Source of the DNA: Polyodon spathula
Lineage: Eukaryota > Chordata > Actinopteri > Acipenseriformes > Polyodontidae
DNA: 64,000 bases
Assembly: GCF_017654505.1 (NCBI RefSeq)
Contig: NC_054538.1
Span: forward strand, 62,783,678-62,847,677
Reading direction: 5' to 3'
Shown: positions 49,005 to 60,547 of the stretch, piece after piece
Layout of the letters: each line of letters begins with the position of its first letter
How positions within the stretch are numbered: the stretch's first letter is position 1
Notes under the pieces: model-generated
Told to the model about the DNA's origin: nothing
Database searches by the model: none
Seen by the model: only the letters and a program-made list of their open reading frames with translations
Program-made: the position numbers and the translations under genes

Positions 49005-50191
49005 CAGTTGTAGTCAAAAGTTTACATAGAAATTTCTAGAACAAAGAATTTTAGGAAAAATCTTTTGGAGCAAAAGTTTTGCTTTTGCGGATGAGGAAAA
49101 AAGTTGATAAGAAATAGATGTCTACAATTATTTATTTAATTTATATAATATAATATAATATTTATTTACTCCAAAAATGCAAATTCAAAAGTATTCATAC
49201 ACTGACAAGTATAATTAAATTAATAGCTAGTTGAGGCATCTTTAGCAATAATAACCCATTTTAAATAATTAGGATATTTGTCAATGAGCTTTTGGCATGA
49301 TTCTCTAGTGATTGTTGACCATTCTTCAATGTAATTGTTCCAGTTCATTAAAATTCCGAGGGACTTATCTTGTGCACAACCTTCTTCAATTCATACCAAA
49401 GATTCTCAATCGGATTTAGATCAGGACTGTCTAAGTCATTCCAAAACCTTTATTTTATTCTTCTATTTTATTCCACCTCTATGCTTGACAGTAGGTTTCT
49501 TTGTACGCCTCACCTGACTTTCTCCAAACATAACGACTATCAGCATGACCAAATAGCTCGATTTTTGTTTCATCACTCCTCAAAACTTTTGACCAGAATT
49601 CATATCTATCATTCAAATCCCTTGGCCTGCGACCACTGAGACACCATGCAATACTAGACCTATGAAATGGAAACCTCAGTCCCACTTGCAGTCAGTTCAC
49701 TTTGAATGTCTTTGGCAGTCAATCTCTGATTGTTATTAACCTTTCTCACAATTGTTCTACTTGTTCTTGGTGAAAGAATCTTCTTTATTCCAGACAGAGG
49801 GACCATTGTAGCAGTACCATGAGTTTCGTACTTCTTGATAATAGAAACAATAGTTGAAACTGGGATACACAATTGCTTGGAAATCTTCTTGTATTCTTCT
49901 CCAGCTTCATGACAATAAATACTTTTCTGCCTAAGGTCTTCAGATAGCTCTTTACTTTTTCCCATATTGACTTATTGGTAATCACAGCAAACATCCTATG
50001 CCTAACCCTTTTATACTCTCTAAGAGTGTTCACCTACAATCCAGCATTTTCTAGACTATATTATAATAGTATCAAAGAGTATGAATACTTTTGAATTAGC
50101 ATTTTTGGAGTTTTTAATTGTAGACATCCATTTTTTTTCACATCCACAAAAGCAAAACTTTTGCTACGAAAGATTTTTCCTATTTTTTTTT
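49005..50191 (-). mobile_element. Tc1-like transposon, long inverted repeats, one end lost
   Basis: Left terminal repeat from CAGTTGTAGTCAAAAGTTTA (49005) to about 49210. Much of it recurs in reverse complement at about 50072-50190 (shared AGCAAAAGTTTTGCTTTTG, ATGTCTACAATTA, CTCCAAAAATGC and TTCAAAAGTATTCATAC strings). Repeats of ~200 bp indicate an IR/DR-type Tc1. The outer ~50 bp of the right repeat are missing: at about 50191 it passes directly into gypsy sequence. The transposase is internally deleted. Confidence 0.85.
49205..49965 (-). pseudogene. Tc1 transposase, internally deleted
   Basis: MGKSKELSEDLRQKSIYCHE starts a near-canonical N-terminus, with 'ISKQLCIPVSTIVSIIKKYE' (HTH), 'SPRTSRTIVRKVNNNQRLTA' (second DNA-binding part) and then the first catalytic block 'LRSDETKIELFGHADSRYVW' (first Asp kept). 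After SGEAYKET the central third, with the second Asp, is missing. The reading resumes as 'SPDLNPIENLWYELKKVVHK' (final Glu kept) in another frame and ends near 49215. The deletion makes the protein dead. Confidence 0.85.
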
Positions 50192-50214
50192 CACCGTGAG
50201 AGAGAGACCCCAGA

Positions 50215-51570
50215 AAGTCGACAAAGTGGTGTTTGCAGAGAGGTATGGGACATGTTCGTGATTGAACCTTCCAGGAGCGAGTGGTGCAGTCCTGTTGTCA
50301 TAGTGGCCAAGAAAGACAGCACCATCCGCTTCTGTGTAGATTTCAGGAAGGTAAACGCTATTGCCAAGTTCGATGCGTACCCTATGCCTCGGGTCAAAAA
50401 ACTTTTAGATAGACTGGGAAAAGCGAGGTTTATCTCCACTCTGGACATGACAAAGCAATACTGGCGGATACCCTTAACCCACAGTTCTAGAGAGAAAATC
50501 AGATTTCCAGCACCAGAAGGGCTGTTTCACTTTAAAATCATGCCGTTTGGGCTACATGGTGCGCCCACTGCCTTTCAGAAACTGATGGACCAGGTTTTAC
50601 ACCCACATCATAAATATGCAGCAGCGTATATTGATGATGTGGTTATTTATAGCAACACCTGGCGTGAGCATTTGGCTAGGATTGCAGCCGTCCTTCAGTC
50701 TCTAAGGGTAGCCCGGCTGACAGCTAACTTGAGAAAATGTGCATTTGCCGAGACAGAGACTCAATATTTGGGATTTTTAATGGGGAATGGAAGGGTGAGA
50801 CCCGTAGTCACCAAAATCCAGGCTTTGGTCGACGCAGCAATCCCCAGAACCAAGACAGGTGAGGTCACTACTGCGATTAGCTGGCTATTACTGTCGCTTT
50901 ATCCCCGAGTATGCCACAGTGGTTAACTCTCTAGTTGAACTCACTAAAAAGAGTGCTCCAAATTTGGTTAAATGGTCAGCGAGTGTCAGGGGGCGTTTGA
51001 AATTATTAAGTGTAAACTTTGCCAGGCCCCCACTCTTATCACACCTGATTTCACCAAGAGATTCATCCTCCACACTGATGTGTCGGACATAGGTTTGGAT
51101 GCAGTCTTGACCCAAAAGGTGGGCAGAGTAGAACACCCGATACTGTATCTAAGTAAAAAGATGCTACCTCGGGAGCGCAACTACTCCGTAGTCGAAAATG
51201 AGTGCTTGGCCATTAAATGGGTTACTCACTCTTTATGATACTACCAGCTGGGGCATTCAATTGCTCTTGTCACAGACCACGCCCCACTCAAGTGGTTAAG
51301 CACAATGAAGGCTAGGAATGCCCGAATGACTCGTGGTATCTGGCATTGCAACCCTTCATGTACCACATGGTACACCGTGGAGGGAAAGACCACCAAAATG
51401 CAGATCATTTTTCCCGGGAGTGGGGAGTAATGAGAAAGATAGATTCAGCCGAGAGTTCCACTCTGAGCGGTGGGATATGTGACGGAAATATAATGAATCT
51501 TGGCTGTAAATCTCTCTCCCAACCTGTGAGGGTTCAAAGCAGTGAAGGTATGGTCCTTTGGACAGGCTGA
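50215..51570 (+). pseudogene. gypsy pol: RT and RNase H
   Basis: RT: 'PSRSEWCSPVVIVAKKDSTI' then RFCVDFRKVN, 'FISTLDMTKQYWRIPL' (catalytic Asp), 'FKIMPFGLHGAPTAFQKLMD' and 'YAAAYIDDVVIYS' (YIDD motif, at about 50622-50660). A frameshift near 50870 separates the 'LLRLAGYYCRFIPEYA' connection. RNase H: 'FILHTDVSDIGLDAVLTQKV' (catalytic Asp), 'LSKKMLPRERNYSVVENECL' (catalytic Glu), a stop at 51237-51239, 'LVTDHAPLKWL' and 'HRGGKDHQNADHFSREWG'. Reading stays open up to and into the LTR. Several stops and frameshifts: inactive. Confidence 0.85.
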
Positions 51571-52201
51571 AGTCGGTCAGCCTGGAAGAAGACGAGACTC
51601 CGTTGCCAGAACATATTGACCCAGACGGGAATCAATGTAGCAGCTGCAGATGGTAAAAGCAGCTGCAATCGTTTCAAAAGGGGTCATGCATACTAGCATA
51701 TAAGCATATACTAGCAAATTCCTTCGCTTTGGTTATGAAATATAACCCGGAAGGACCTGTGCAGTAAATAGTACAATAACATGAGTGTTTCTTTTGTTTG
51801 TCTTGTCTATAATTGTTACTTGTGCGTTCATAGATGGCTAACATGTTCCAGAGCTGTCGCTAAGGGCAAGTATTAAAACCCGGAACAGCACTTCACTATT
51901 TGTAACTCTATAAACTGTATCACCCACCACGAGCACTATAGCACGCACCCAGGACTGGTGACCGCGTTTGTATATTGTGGGAGAGATACCCGTGTTTATT
52001 GTTTAGGGCTGCAAATCCCTGTTACTGTCCTCCATGTTTTACACATCGCTGCGTATAACCGGAGCTTATTATTTGGTCACCAGACCAGGATTACAAACAA
52101 TAAAATACACTTTTCCATACCGGATTACAAATCTCTGTCTGTTTTATTCCTGCACTGCATCACCTCCGCACCTGTTAATAATCAGCAGACACTTTGCCAC
52201 T
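51478..52201 (+). repeat. gypsy 3' LTR
   Basis: Starts TGTGACGGAAATATAATG just after a purine-rich GCGGTGGGA, ends near TTTGCCACTA and contains AATAAA at 52099-52104. Length about 724 bp. The end (CACTA where CACA would be expected) is slightly degraded. Confidence 0.65.
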
Positions 52202-54167
52202 AGGTGTTATTACAAGAGGTTTGATTAAATAAAAACAATCATACAGTACACATTTTAGAAATACTATAGGCAGGAATTTAAATAAGCTTATTATGGTTTT
52301 CTTCTGTCTGGTATGTGGCCAATAAAAACTGAAAAGGACCTTACAAGGGCTTTATCAACTATCAAAATTACAAGAATACATTTCATGCAATTGGCAAACT
52401 AACAATAAGCATTCAAACCTACATTTTCATTCCTTGAAAGAAAACTGGAACATTTGAAGTGGGAAAAAATACAGGTTATGTTTCAAAAGTCAAATTTTAG
52501 GTAGGTGCATGCCAGAAAGCAGCTAAGTCATTGCATCAATTGTATTCGGCTGTGACATTTCCTTTTCAAATACAGTGTTGTAGAGGCCTGTTCATGGTTT
52601 CCTTTGTTTTTGTTTGGTGCTGAATTGGTAGCAGTGAAGTCTGATTTATCCCCAGACTTGTGATAAACATGTCAATGTGAACTTCCCTACAGCATGCCTC
52701 AGGCCTGCCCTGCAGTGACCAACCTCTTGTGCCCATCCATTTCTTTTTGACACTGTCTGCCTGCAAAGGTAACCTCTCAGTGCTAGTTTTACTAAATTAC
52801 AGACATTTTATAATGTATTACTGTTCAAGGGGGCAGGAGCAAGGGCTCCTCCTTCTAATCTTCAGTCAACTTGCTACTTAAACCCTTAGCCAAGGCCCTA
52901 ACTTTTCAGTTTTTACCCCACCGTTCCTCTCCATTACTACCTCAGCAACAGCATCTCCCTCTAGAGTCAGTCAAACCTCCTCATCCCGTGTGGAGGCTCA
53001 ATAACGCAACAGATTAATTGAAGTAAATCTATCATTGTATTGTGCTACTATAATGTCATGTTACTAAGCAAAATGTAATTTAAATATACTATGCAATTAT
53101 AAGCAGGTATGACAATATATCTGTTCATCTGTAGATTATATAAAATTACATTATTCCCATGTCTATAAGGAATATACAGTACCATAGAACATTTGTTTAC
53201 TGTATATACTGCAAATGAATATATTCCTGGACATTATGTATAATGACAGTCATTTTCTTATTGTATTGTATTCTTAAACTTGTACACTCTTTTTTAAAAT
53301 GTTCATCTGCATTTAACCATGCCTTTTTTAGTGGATGACAAATATTTACCTTAAATCCATTGACATTCCTCAGGAGATCTCTACTTATTGGTATACATTA
53401 AGAAACTGCAATTATTTCACTGATTAAAAGACAACAACAACAAAAGACATCTGTCTTGGCATTAGGATGGCCGCTGACGCAGCCCTAGAATATAGGACAC
53501 CCCCTTGGTTGCATGAAATCTAGACATTCCCAGCACGGAAATGTTAGCTAATGAAACCCATACCAAACATTGCCATATTTAGAAAGCCTGGCTGAATATT
53601 GTAGTACAAGATTTATTCAGATGTTTTGGCAAAAGTCTCTCTTTAATTATGTTTAAGATTGTAAGATGCAATATTAAGAATTAAGAAGCAACTCAGAACT
53701 TTCTCAATACAATACAATGTCCACTAGTGTGCAGGAAACAATGTGAAGTAGGCATGCCCTGACGTCACTCACTACCTGTAACATCTGTTTAAAAATCTTC
53801 ATGGCCTACCATTCAAATAATAATAAAAAAATCTGTTTTGAGGATTACAGTTACCTGATCTGACCAGCACGGGCCAATCTCACTGCTGATCAAAATCAAA
53901 TGAATTGAGCAACTGAAGCGGCACATCCAAACACAGTTTGCAAAGATCTTTTAATAAAATCCATAGACACTTTAAAATCAGATGATTTACAACTGGTAAA
54001 ATCCATTTTGGTGCATGAGTGCATTTAAACAAGAGTCATCCAGTTTACATAGTGTCAGGGAACACAGTATGGCATTTTCTCATTTACATGTCCAGGATCT
54101 GAGAAAAACAAAGATATTATTAAAGGAGTACAATAGATTTGGTATTAGTATACAAGAGTACTTACAT

Positions 54168-54169
<2 letters not shown>
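52202..54169. other. non-coding stretch
   Basis: Nothing recognised on either strand. Confidence 0.5.

Positions 54170-54226
<57 letters not shown>
54170..54226. repeat. (CA)n microsatellite
   Basis: About 28 units. Confidence 0.97.
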
Positions 54227-54228
<2 letters not shown>

Positions 54229-55162
54229 AAACAGATGGAACAGCAGCCTATATTGGCAATACAACACTACACTGTAAAAGACACCTACAATTGTAATATT
54301 ATTAATCAGTAAGAATGGAATTGCATTATGCGATTCACTAAAATGAAGGTCCCAGCGGTAAAAAGCATCTCAGTGAAACCTAATTTGCAACCCAAGATGG
54401 CGCCTTTAATGACTGGCAGCAAAGTTTCTCCAACAAATTTCATGGGGCATGATCCAAAGATAATAGGTTTTCAGCCCAAAGACAATCCAATTACAATGCC
54501 AATCAAAGCCAACTTCATGCACTCTAATTATCAGATTTAGCTGTCAGTTCAAATACAAACATAACACTTTTATTTGAATAAAAATGTAATTTAGAAAAAA
54601 AAAGGTCTTCTGTGATTTATTGAGAATGAAAGAGCAGTCTTACTTGTTTATGATATAATAAAATCAGTCTGATATTAAAAAATGTTAGAACAGCAGCCCT
54701 TGGTATCTGCTGTTCTCTAATTCTGCTCTTCAAGAACAAATTTAAATAATAAGCACAAAGAAGCTGTAGACACTTCAAATTCAGACTGGGGAATTATGCA
54801 TTGTGGTATTGATCCTGATAACCCTATTAGTATAACGGACAGGGGCAGTTTTTTGGAACCCTGATTTTTAATATAGACTTACATTTCAGTAAATTGTCTA
54901 TGTAGGCAAAAAAAAAAAAAAAAGTGAATGTTTGTCTGGGTCTGGTAAACTGCCTTTTTAAGGTCAAACAGGGTTTTTTAAATCTATTCAACTCCCTCTT
55001 TATTAGCATTATTAGCATTATCACATGCTTGTTTGACTCTTTGCTTGTTTTTAAACTTTAATTCTGGACAGATATTTCACGGTATAAACTATTTAATGGT
55101 ATCTCATCACTGCACAGAAGGTCACATGACAGGAAGTAATATTTACCTTTATGTACCATCAG
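54227..55162. other. non-coding stretch with a short basic ORF
   Basis: 54328-54540 (+) is a 70-codon frame rich in Lys, Pro and Met ('KSISVKPNLQPKMAPLMTGS') with no family I recognise; probably chance. An A run lies at about 54908-54922. Confidence 0.35.
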
Positions 55163-55277
55163 CTTTTACAGCGTTCTCTGAAATATCCGCATCATCCAAA
55201 TTCAAGTATAGAATACAAGCAAAGAAACAAAAGATCTTCACATGGGCCAGTGATAATGCTGCTAATGGTAATATGAG
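55163..55277 (+). CDS. candidate 115-bp internal exon, unidentified
   Basis: The acceptor-like TTTACCTTTATGTACCATCAG ends at 55162 and the donor ATGAG|GTAAGA starts at 55278. Between them one frame is open: 'FTAFSEISASSKFKYRIQAK' then 'KQKIFTWASDNAANGNM', with two bases left at each end. The amino-acid pattern is hydrophilic and coherent. The same frame stays open upstream through intron-like sequence to 55033, so openness alone is weak evidence. I do not recognise a protein, and no further exon could be linked. Confidence 0.25.
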
Positions 55278-55600
55278 GTAAGAAAAACGTTAGCACTTCT
55301 TTAGCATTGTGGGAGTGTTGTAAAAGCAAAGGAAAAGACATGGTTAGCTGTGCAGTATATGTTACTGTGTACTGGTGCACAGTATGCCACCATTATGCCA
55401 GAATGTTTGCCACTCACTATACTGATTTTAATACAGTACGACTTTAGTAAAAATATGGGCAGTAAAGTAATTGCTGTGCACGCTGTGTATTCAACTTGAT
55501 TACCTCAAAATGTGACTGACCATTCAAATGGGATGATATTCCTATATCATGTCCCATTCAATGGACAAACTGTAGTCAGATGAGCTGACAAAAATAGTAT
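55278..55600. other. non-coding stretch
   Basis: Nothing recognised. Confidence 0.5.
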
Positions 55601-55620
55601 ATCTATATATATATTAATAT

Positions 55621-55679
<59 letters not shown>
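55601..55679. repeat. (TA)n microsatellite
   Basis: Long TA tract with CTATATAT and ATTAATATAG interruptions at the start. Confidence 0.95.
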
Positions 55680-55683
<4 letters not shown>

Positions 55684-55914
55684 CGCTGGATGTGTCATTG
55701 GAAGTTCAATAATCTTTGACATTATATAAACTGGACATTGTTATTCTTTTCCAAATGATGTAGTCCTGTGTACAGTAATCATGCAAGACTTTAAGTAAGC
55801 AATGCACTTTAGATGTTTTACGATACATTTAAATCACTTAAGCCTGGATCTTACAGAGCCTCCACTAGAGGCCTTCAGTTTAATTGCAGCTGTCAGCTAC
55901 CTTAATAAATACTG
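55680..55914. other. non-coding stretch
   Basis: Nothing recognised. Confidence 0.5.
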
Positions 55915-56650
55915 AACATTTTGTGGATGAGGAAAATAGGGTATTACTTAGATAGCACACTGTTGTGGTGGATTTCAGATATCCTGTGGCATTCAAACGT
56001 TGCTCCACTTTTATCAAAGGGCCCAATATGTGCCATGAAAACACACCCCACACCGATCACACCGCCACCACCAGCCTGCAATGTTGACACACAGCATGAT
56101 GGATGAATGTACTCATGTGTTTTTCTCCATACCCTAGTCCTCCCATCAGCATGAGATAGCAGGAACCGGGATTCATCAGACCAGGCAATGTTTTTCCAAT
56201 TGTCCAGTGTTTTTGTTCCTTAGTCCACTGCAACCGCAGTTTCTTGTGTTTTGCTGAAGGAAGTGGAACTCTGTTAGGTCGTCAGCTGCCACACCCCATT
56301 TGTGTCAGAGTACGAAGAGTTGTGCATTCTTTTATGGGTCTTTTGGCACCAATGTTGTACTGGACTGCCGGTTGACTAACTGTAGCCCGTCTGTTGCTTT
56401 GCACAATTCATGTCAGCCTCCTTTGGCTTCTTTCATCAGTGAGCCGTTTTTGACCTCTGGCCTGCTGTTGGCTGGATGTCCTTTGATACACCTTGATACA
56501 CACACGGGAAACTGTTGAGAGTGAAAAAACCAGCAGCACTGCTGTTCTTGACACACTCAAACCGGCGCGCCTGGCACCTACTACCATACCCCGTTCAAAG
56601 GCACTTAAATCTTTTGTCTTGCCTATTTACCCTCTGAATGGCACACATAC
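55915..56650 (-). pseudogene. Tc1 transposase remnant
   Basis: Minus-strand pieces in several frames: a start region around 56650-56560 (GKTKDLSAFERGMV-like), then a decayed HTH and linker. From about 56190 comes 'NIAWSDESRFLLSHADGRTR' followed by VWRK, the first catalytic Asp block of DD34E transposases with the HADGRTRVWR signature. 'AGGGGVIGVGCVFMAHIGPF' corresponds to the GGG-x-x-x-V-W-G block. The parts with the second Asp and the Glu lie beyond the truncation. Confidence 0.75.
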
Positions 56651-56765
56651 ACAATCCATGGGTCAGTTGTGTCAAGGCTAAAAAGGGATCATAGCTTTCA
56701 CCTGGATTCACCTCGTCAGTCTATTTCATGGAAAGAGCAGGTGTTCCTAATGTTTTGTACACTCA

Positions 56766-56767
<2 letters not shown>
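55915..56767 (-). mobile_element. Tc1-like transposon, one end lost
   Basis: The right terminal repeat, on the minus strand from 56767, reads CACTGAGTGTACAAAACATT then AGGAACACCTGCTCTTTCCA. I recall this terminal sequence from a Tc1 family common in salmonids and other fish. The minus strand then carries transposase remnants. The left terminal repeat is absent. The outer end merges with (TG)n(TA)n. Confidence 0.8.

Positions 56768-56855
<88 letters not shown>
56767..56855. repeat. (TG)n(TA)n compound microsatellite
   Basis: About 10 TG units then about 34 TA units. Confidence 0.97.
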
Positions 56856-56862
<7 letters not shown>

Positions 56863-56867
56863 TACGA

Positions 56868-57150
56868 AATCTCCGAACGTCTCCGAAATCTACAAAGGAA
56901 TTACTGTTATGGCTTCACCATCTCAGTCCTCAGACTTGAACCCGAGACTGACTTTCTGTTGCAAAAAAGAAACCAGTCAATTGCAGAACTCAAAGCTGTC
57001 TGTGTTAAAGAATGGGCAAAATATCTCCGGAAATATACCAGGAACTCGTTTCAAAATATAAAAAAGACTGCATGTTGTAAAAGAAGCAAAGGGTGGGCAC
57101 ACAAAATACTCATGTAAGGGTCTCCAAATATTCTTGTCAAAGTATGAAAT
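56868..57150 (+). pseudogene. Tc1 transposase C-terminal fragment, second copy
   Basis: The plus strand encodes 'MASPSQSSDLNPRL' in one frame, corresponding to [12 protein letters not shown], then in the next frame 'SIAELKAVCVKEWAKYLRKY' and a basic tail ending KRSKGWAHKILM. This is the usual Tc1 C-terminus (L-x-x-x-[VI]-x-x-x-W...GG-x-T-x-Y). Opposite in orientation to the adjacent Tc1 remnant, so it comes from a different insertion. The final catalytic Glu is not preserved. Confidence 0.65.
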
Positions 57151-57188
57151 TAGTTTCTGCATGTTATTTTTCATTGTATACATGTTAT

Positions 57189-57189
<1 letters not shown>

Positions 57190-57257
<68 letters not shown>
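57190..57257. repeat. (ATT)n microsatellite
   Basis: About 22 units. Confidence 0.97.
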
Positions 57258-57259
<2 letters not shown>

Positions 57260-59051
57260 TTGTATAAAGTACATTTTATGCCTATAAAACCTTAATAAAC
57301 AATATATTATTTGAATGGAGATGGCTAGAGTAACTGCAATAATGAGAATACAGTCTGTAAGTTTTACAGATCTGGGTCACGTTTCAAGAATACCTTGCTA
57401 TTGAAGTGGCTGGAAAAAATATCAAAATATGAGTCTGTCTTTGCTTTTATTCTGATGCAATAATAATTCAAAGCAGGCAGTGAATTGAATCAAATTGAAT
57501 CCACTGTATATTCATTGAAGTTTACTGTATCAACACAACGCAATAAAATTCAGGTTGATTAATTAATAATCTTTCATGACGTTTTCAAAATGTTAATTTA
57601 GCTAATTGAAAAGATTAGATTTCAGTTCACAAAGCACTTTGAACCCTCTAACTGCTTTGAAATGGCCTTCATGGCATGGCTTTTTATTCATGGCTATGTC
57701 AGTTTGAAATATTTTAATTAATACTGATAATATCAGTGACATAATTATTATCAGGATTGTTATTTTTAATATATGGTACGTTCTATTCACTTGAATCAAA
57801 TGACAGCTGATAAAAAAAAAAAAATCCTTGGTGCCTACATCTTTAAATTGTTTTTACATTTCCCTTGTTGGGTTCTTTTGCTCCAAAACAGAGTTATGCT
57901 CTGCATCCGTGTGACAGAGAATCTTTTCGTACAAGTTTTGTGAACATTTGTGCTGTAGTTTTGAAGTTACAGAATTGCGAACAAATTAGTTTTGACAAAT
58001 TAGTAAGGTTTTTTTTTTGTTGTTTTGGGGTTTTTTTGCACTAAAATATCTCAGAAACAGCTGAAACATCATATTAGGCAGGCAGATAGTGCCTTTTTAT
58101 GGAAACTAAGAAACTGAAAAACATATTTGGCGAGCTATTTTAATATTTCTTCACCACCAAGAATAAGTTAGTGGGTTAGTTAGTGGGTATTTGTCAATTT
58201 AATAATTCACTGGGTAATTTAATTTGAATTCCTTAGGTCACTTATATCTTGTGGTTCTTGTGGATCCTAAATTATTATAATTATTATTTTTTTAATGGTT
58301 CCAACCTTAACTCAGTCTGTGAAGCTAAACCCTGGATGCAGAACCATGATTGACAGTGCTATCTCCAATGGGGACTCCAGAAGTTGATGTAGCAACAAAT
58401 GCAATTGTACCTCTTTAAAATATTTACAGCCAAGATATTAGTCATTATATATTTAGTTTATATGCATTATATATACTTTCAAACATAAGCATAAAATATC
58501 TACTGTATATTCGTAATACTAATATATTGTGTGTGATAATGTATTACAAACAATACAATGTGAATGATAATTAATATTACCTAATGTATGAGGGTTTGTT
58601 TCTGAACCCAGAAATCATGTAATAAATTGCTCACAAACAATTATGGATTTGCAGCATTTGACTGATCATTTATATTCCGAACCCTCCTTCATACATACTG
58701 TACAGTATAGTTGTGAATACACAAGGGTAGCTGCATTTGAACAGCGCTTAAGTGTTTTTTTTTTTTTTGTTGTTTTTTTTTTGCATATGATTTACCCCTG
58801 AGTTTTGTTTACATGTTGAAATCCATAGTTAACACACAAGTATTCAGGAGATCCTGTTCATGATTATTAGGCTATTATCTTGTTTATATTAAGCAATGAA
58901 ATGGTCGATTGTATGGAAATGTGGCGTTCTCCTCCTAGTGACGCCGTTTGAATCAATGTACATTTTTAAACAATTTTTAAAATACATTAATGAATATATT
59001 CATGTTGTTATTAATAATCAATCAGATAGTTAGCATAATATAAACGTAACT
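57258..59051. other. non-coding stretch
   Basis: AT-rich, with T runs near 58010-58036 and 58756-58782. No gene. Confidence 0.5.
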
Positions 59052-59065
59052 AAAGCATTCATGTT

Positions 59066-59230
59066 TTTTTTTTTTTTCTCTCGGTTTTCTCCCCAATTTG
59101 GAATGCCCAATCATTATTTCTGTACCCCGTCCCCTGGGAACCCCCAGTCATGGTCAGCTGTGACATAGTCTGGATTCGAACCAGCGATCTCCAGGCTATA
59201 GGGCGCATCCCACACTCCACTCAGGAGCCC
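59066..59230 (-). repeat. tRNA-derived SINE with target duplication
   Basis: The minus strand begins GGGCTCCTGAGTGGAGTGTG (box A region, 59217-59229), has a perfect box B GGTTCGAATCC (59172-59182 on plus as GGATTCGAACC) and ends in GGGGAGAAAACCGAGAG plus an A-run. Flanks AAAGCATTCATGTT (59052-59065) and AAAGTATTCATGTT (59231-59244) are a 14-bp target duplication with one mismatch, showing LINE-mediated insertion. Confidence 0.9.
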
Positions 59231-59244
59231 AAAGTATTCATGTT

Positions 59245-60514
59245 CTTAAAAATTGTAAAAAATGTAATAGCCTAATCATTTTTTTATTTATGAGAAGTCT
59301 ATGTATATGTGTATAAGGTATCTAAAATGCGGTCCTACTTGGGAATGTTTGTTATAATAGTAGAGAATTTTTCTTATACAAAAATTAACAGTTGTACCAC
59401 AACAAAAAAAATAGCAAACCAAAAACGAGAAATCTAATGTTTCAATGTATTTCCTGTTCATTTAAAATATGGTGTTTTGTTAATTTTATTTTGTTTTTGC
59501 CTCGTGAGACTGAGTGACTGTCAGCTACTGATTATTTAACTAGCTGACAGTCACGCAGAATTATTATACTCGTGCAGACTATGGTCAAGGGGTTAACAGG
59601 ATAATTAACAGTCGGTTGATCCATCGGCTATAATATAAAAGACCTGCAGCTTTGGCAGCACAAATGGAGTGTTTAGGAGTAGGGAACGGGAGTAAGACAA
59701 GATACAAGAATCAATACAAAGAAGCAATTGCTATGCATGCTGGTTCAAAACCCGATACCTGATCTGTCTGTGTGTTAGCTGCTTCATCCTGGTCTGACGT
59801 CACCGCGCAAGTCATCTCTGTCACAGATATACAGAGAGGACTACGATCGAAATGGAGGGATCTGCTTTTCATTGCATATAAGTGTCATGTTTTAAACTCA
59901 GCCTTCCAGTGAAAAAAGAATAGATATTAAACAAAAAAATTTTACTTCACGGTAAGAACAGACAATTCTGAAAAAGACAGGAAATTGTCAGGCAAGGCCG
60001 TGTTCTCTGAAAACAGCCTAATCCCTTTCCTTTAGAAGTTTAGAAGAGTCACTGTCATAAATGGATAAGAAAGATCTATCAAGCTCATGGATTGATTGGT
60101 TGGATAAAGCTTGTGTAACATTATTTATTTCCTTTCAATGATCTCATTACTATGGAACCCCTAAAGGGACATGGTGTAAATTAAAAAGGGAGGCTACTAT
60201 CTAGTGCGCACAAGATATTATAGCAAGTCATGCACACAAGATAGTATACAATGTACCTTTAGAGGTTCTGTACAATTACTATGCCACACATGCATCTAAT
60301 TTATTTTCCAGCATATCAAACACATGTTTTTGTGTCCTTCAAAACCAAAATCCAGAAAAAAAGAAAGAAAGCAAAAAGCTGAAATGGTTATGACAGTTGT
60401 AAATATTTGTATACTTGGAAAAGTACACAATAAATAACTTGTCTCACTCCAGATTTGTTAATATTCCAACTATTCTAATTAGCTTTTCCAATTCACATAT
60501 AATTCTATGACAAC
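59245..60514. other. non-coding stretch
   Basis: A TATAAAAGACCTGCAGC string near 59634-59650 follows a mirrored pair of CAGCTA/TAGCTG motifs (59522-59546), which could be an old LTR or promoter but is unsupported. No gene. Confidence 0.35.
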
Positions 60515-60547
60515 AGGTGAGGTGAGATTTTAGACCTCACCTCACCT
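60515..60547. repeat. perfect 12-bp inverted repeat
   Basis: AGGTGAGGTGAG and CTCACCTCACCT separated by 9 bases (ATTTTAGAC). Confidence 0.97.

Larger units (their letters stand above)
50192..52201 (+). mobile_element. Ty3/gypsy retrotransposon 3' end
   Basis: 5'-truncated: it starts at the Tc1 junction within the RT N-terminus, runs through RT and RNase H, then directly into an LTR (51478-52201). No integrase is found between RNase H and the LTR. The flanks show no matching target duplication because the 5' end is gone. Confidence 0.85.

Noticed and set aside
56669..57117. Two ~130-codon plus-strand frames
   Set aside because: Microsatellite translation fused to Tc1 remnants; only the C-terminal Tc1 part is meaningful.
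59172..59229. A tRNA gene at the second box A/box B pair
   Set aside because: Poly(A) tail and 14-bp target duplication show a SINE insertion.
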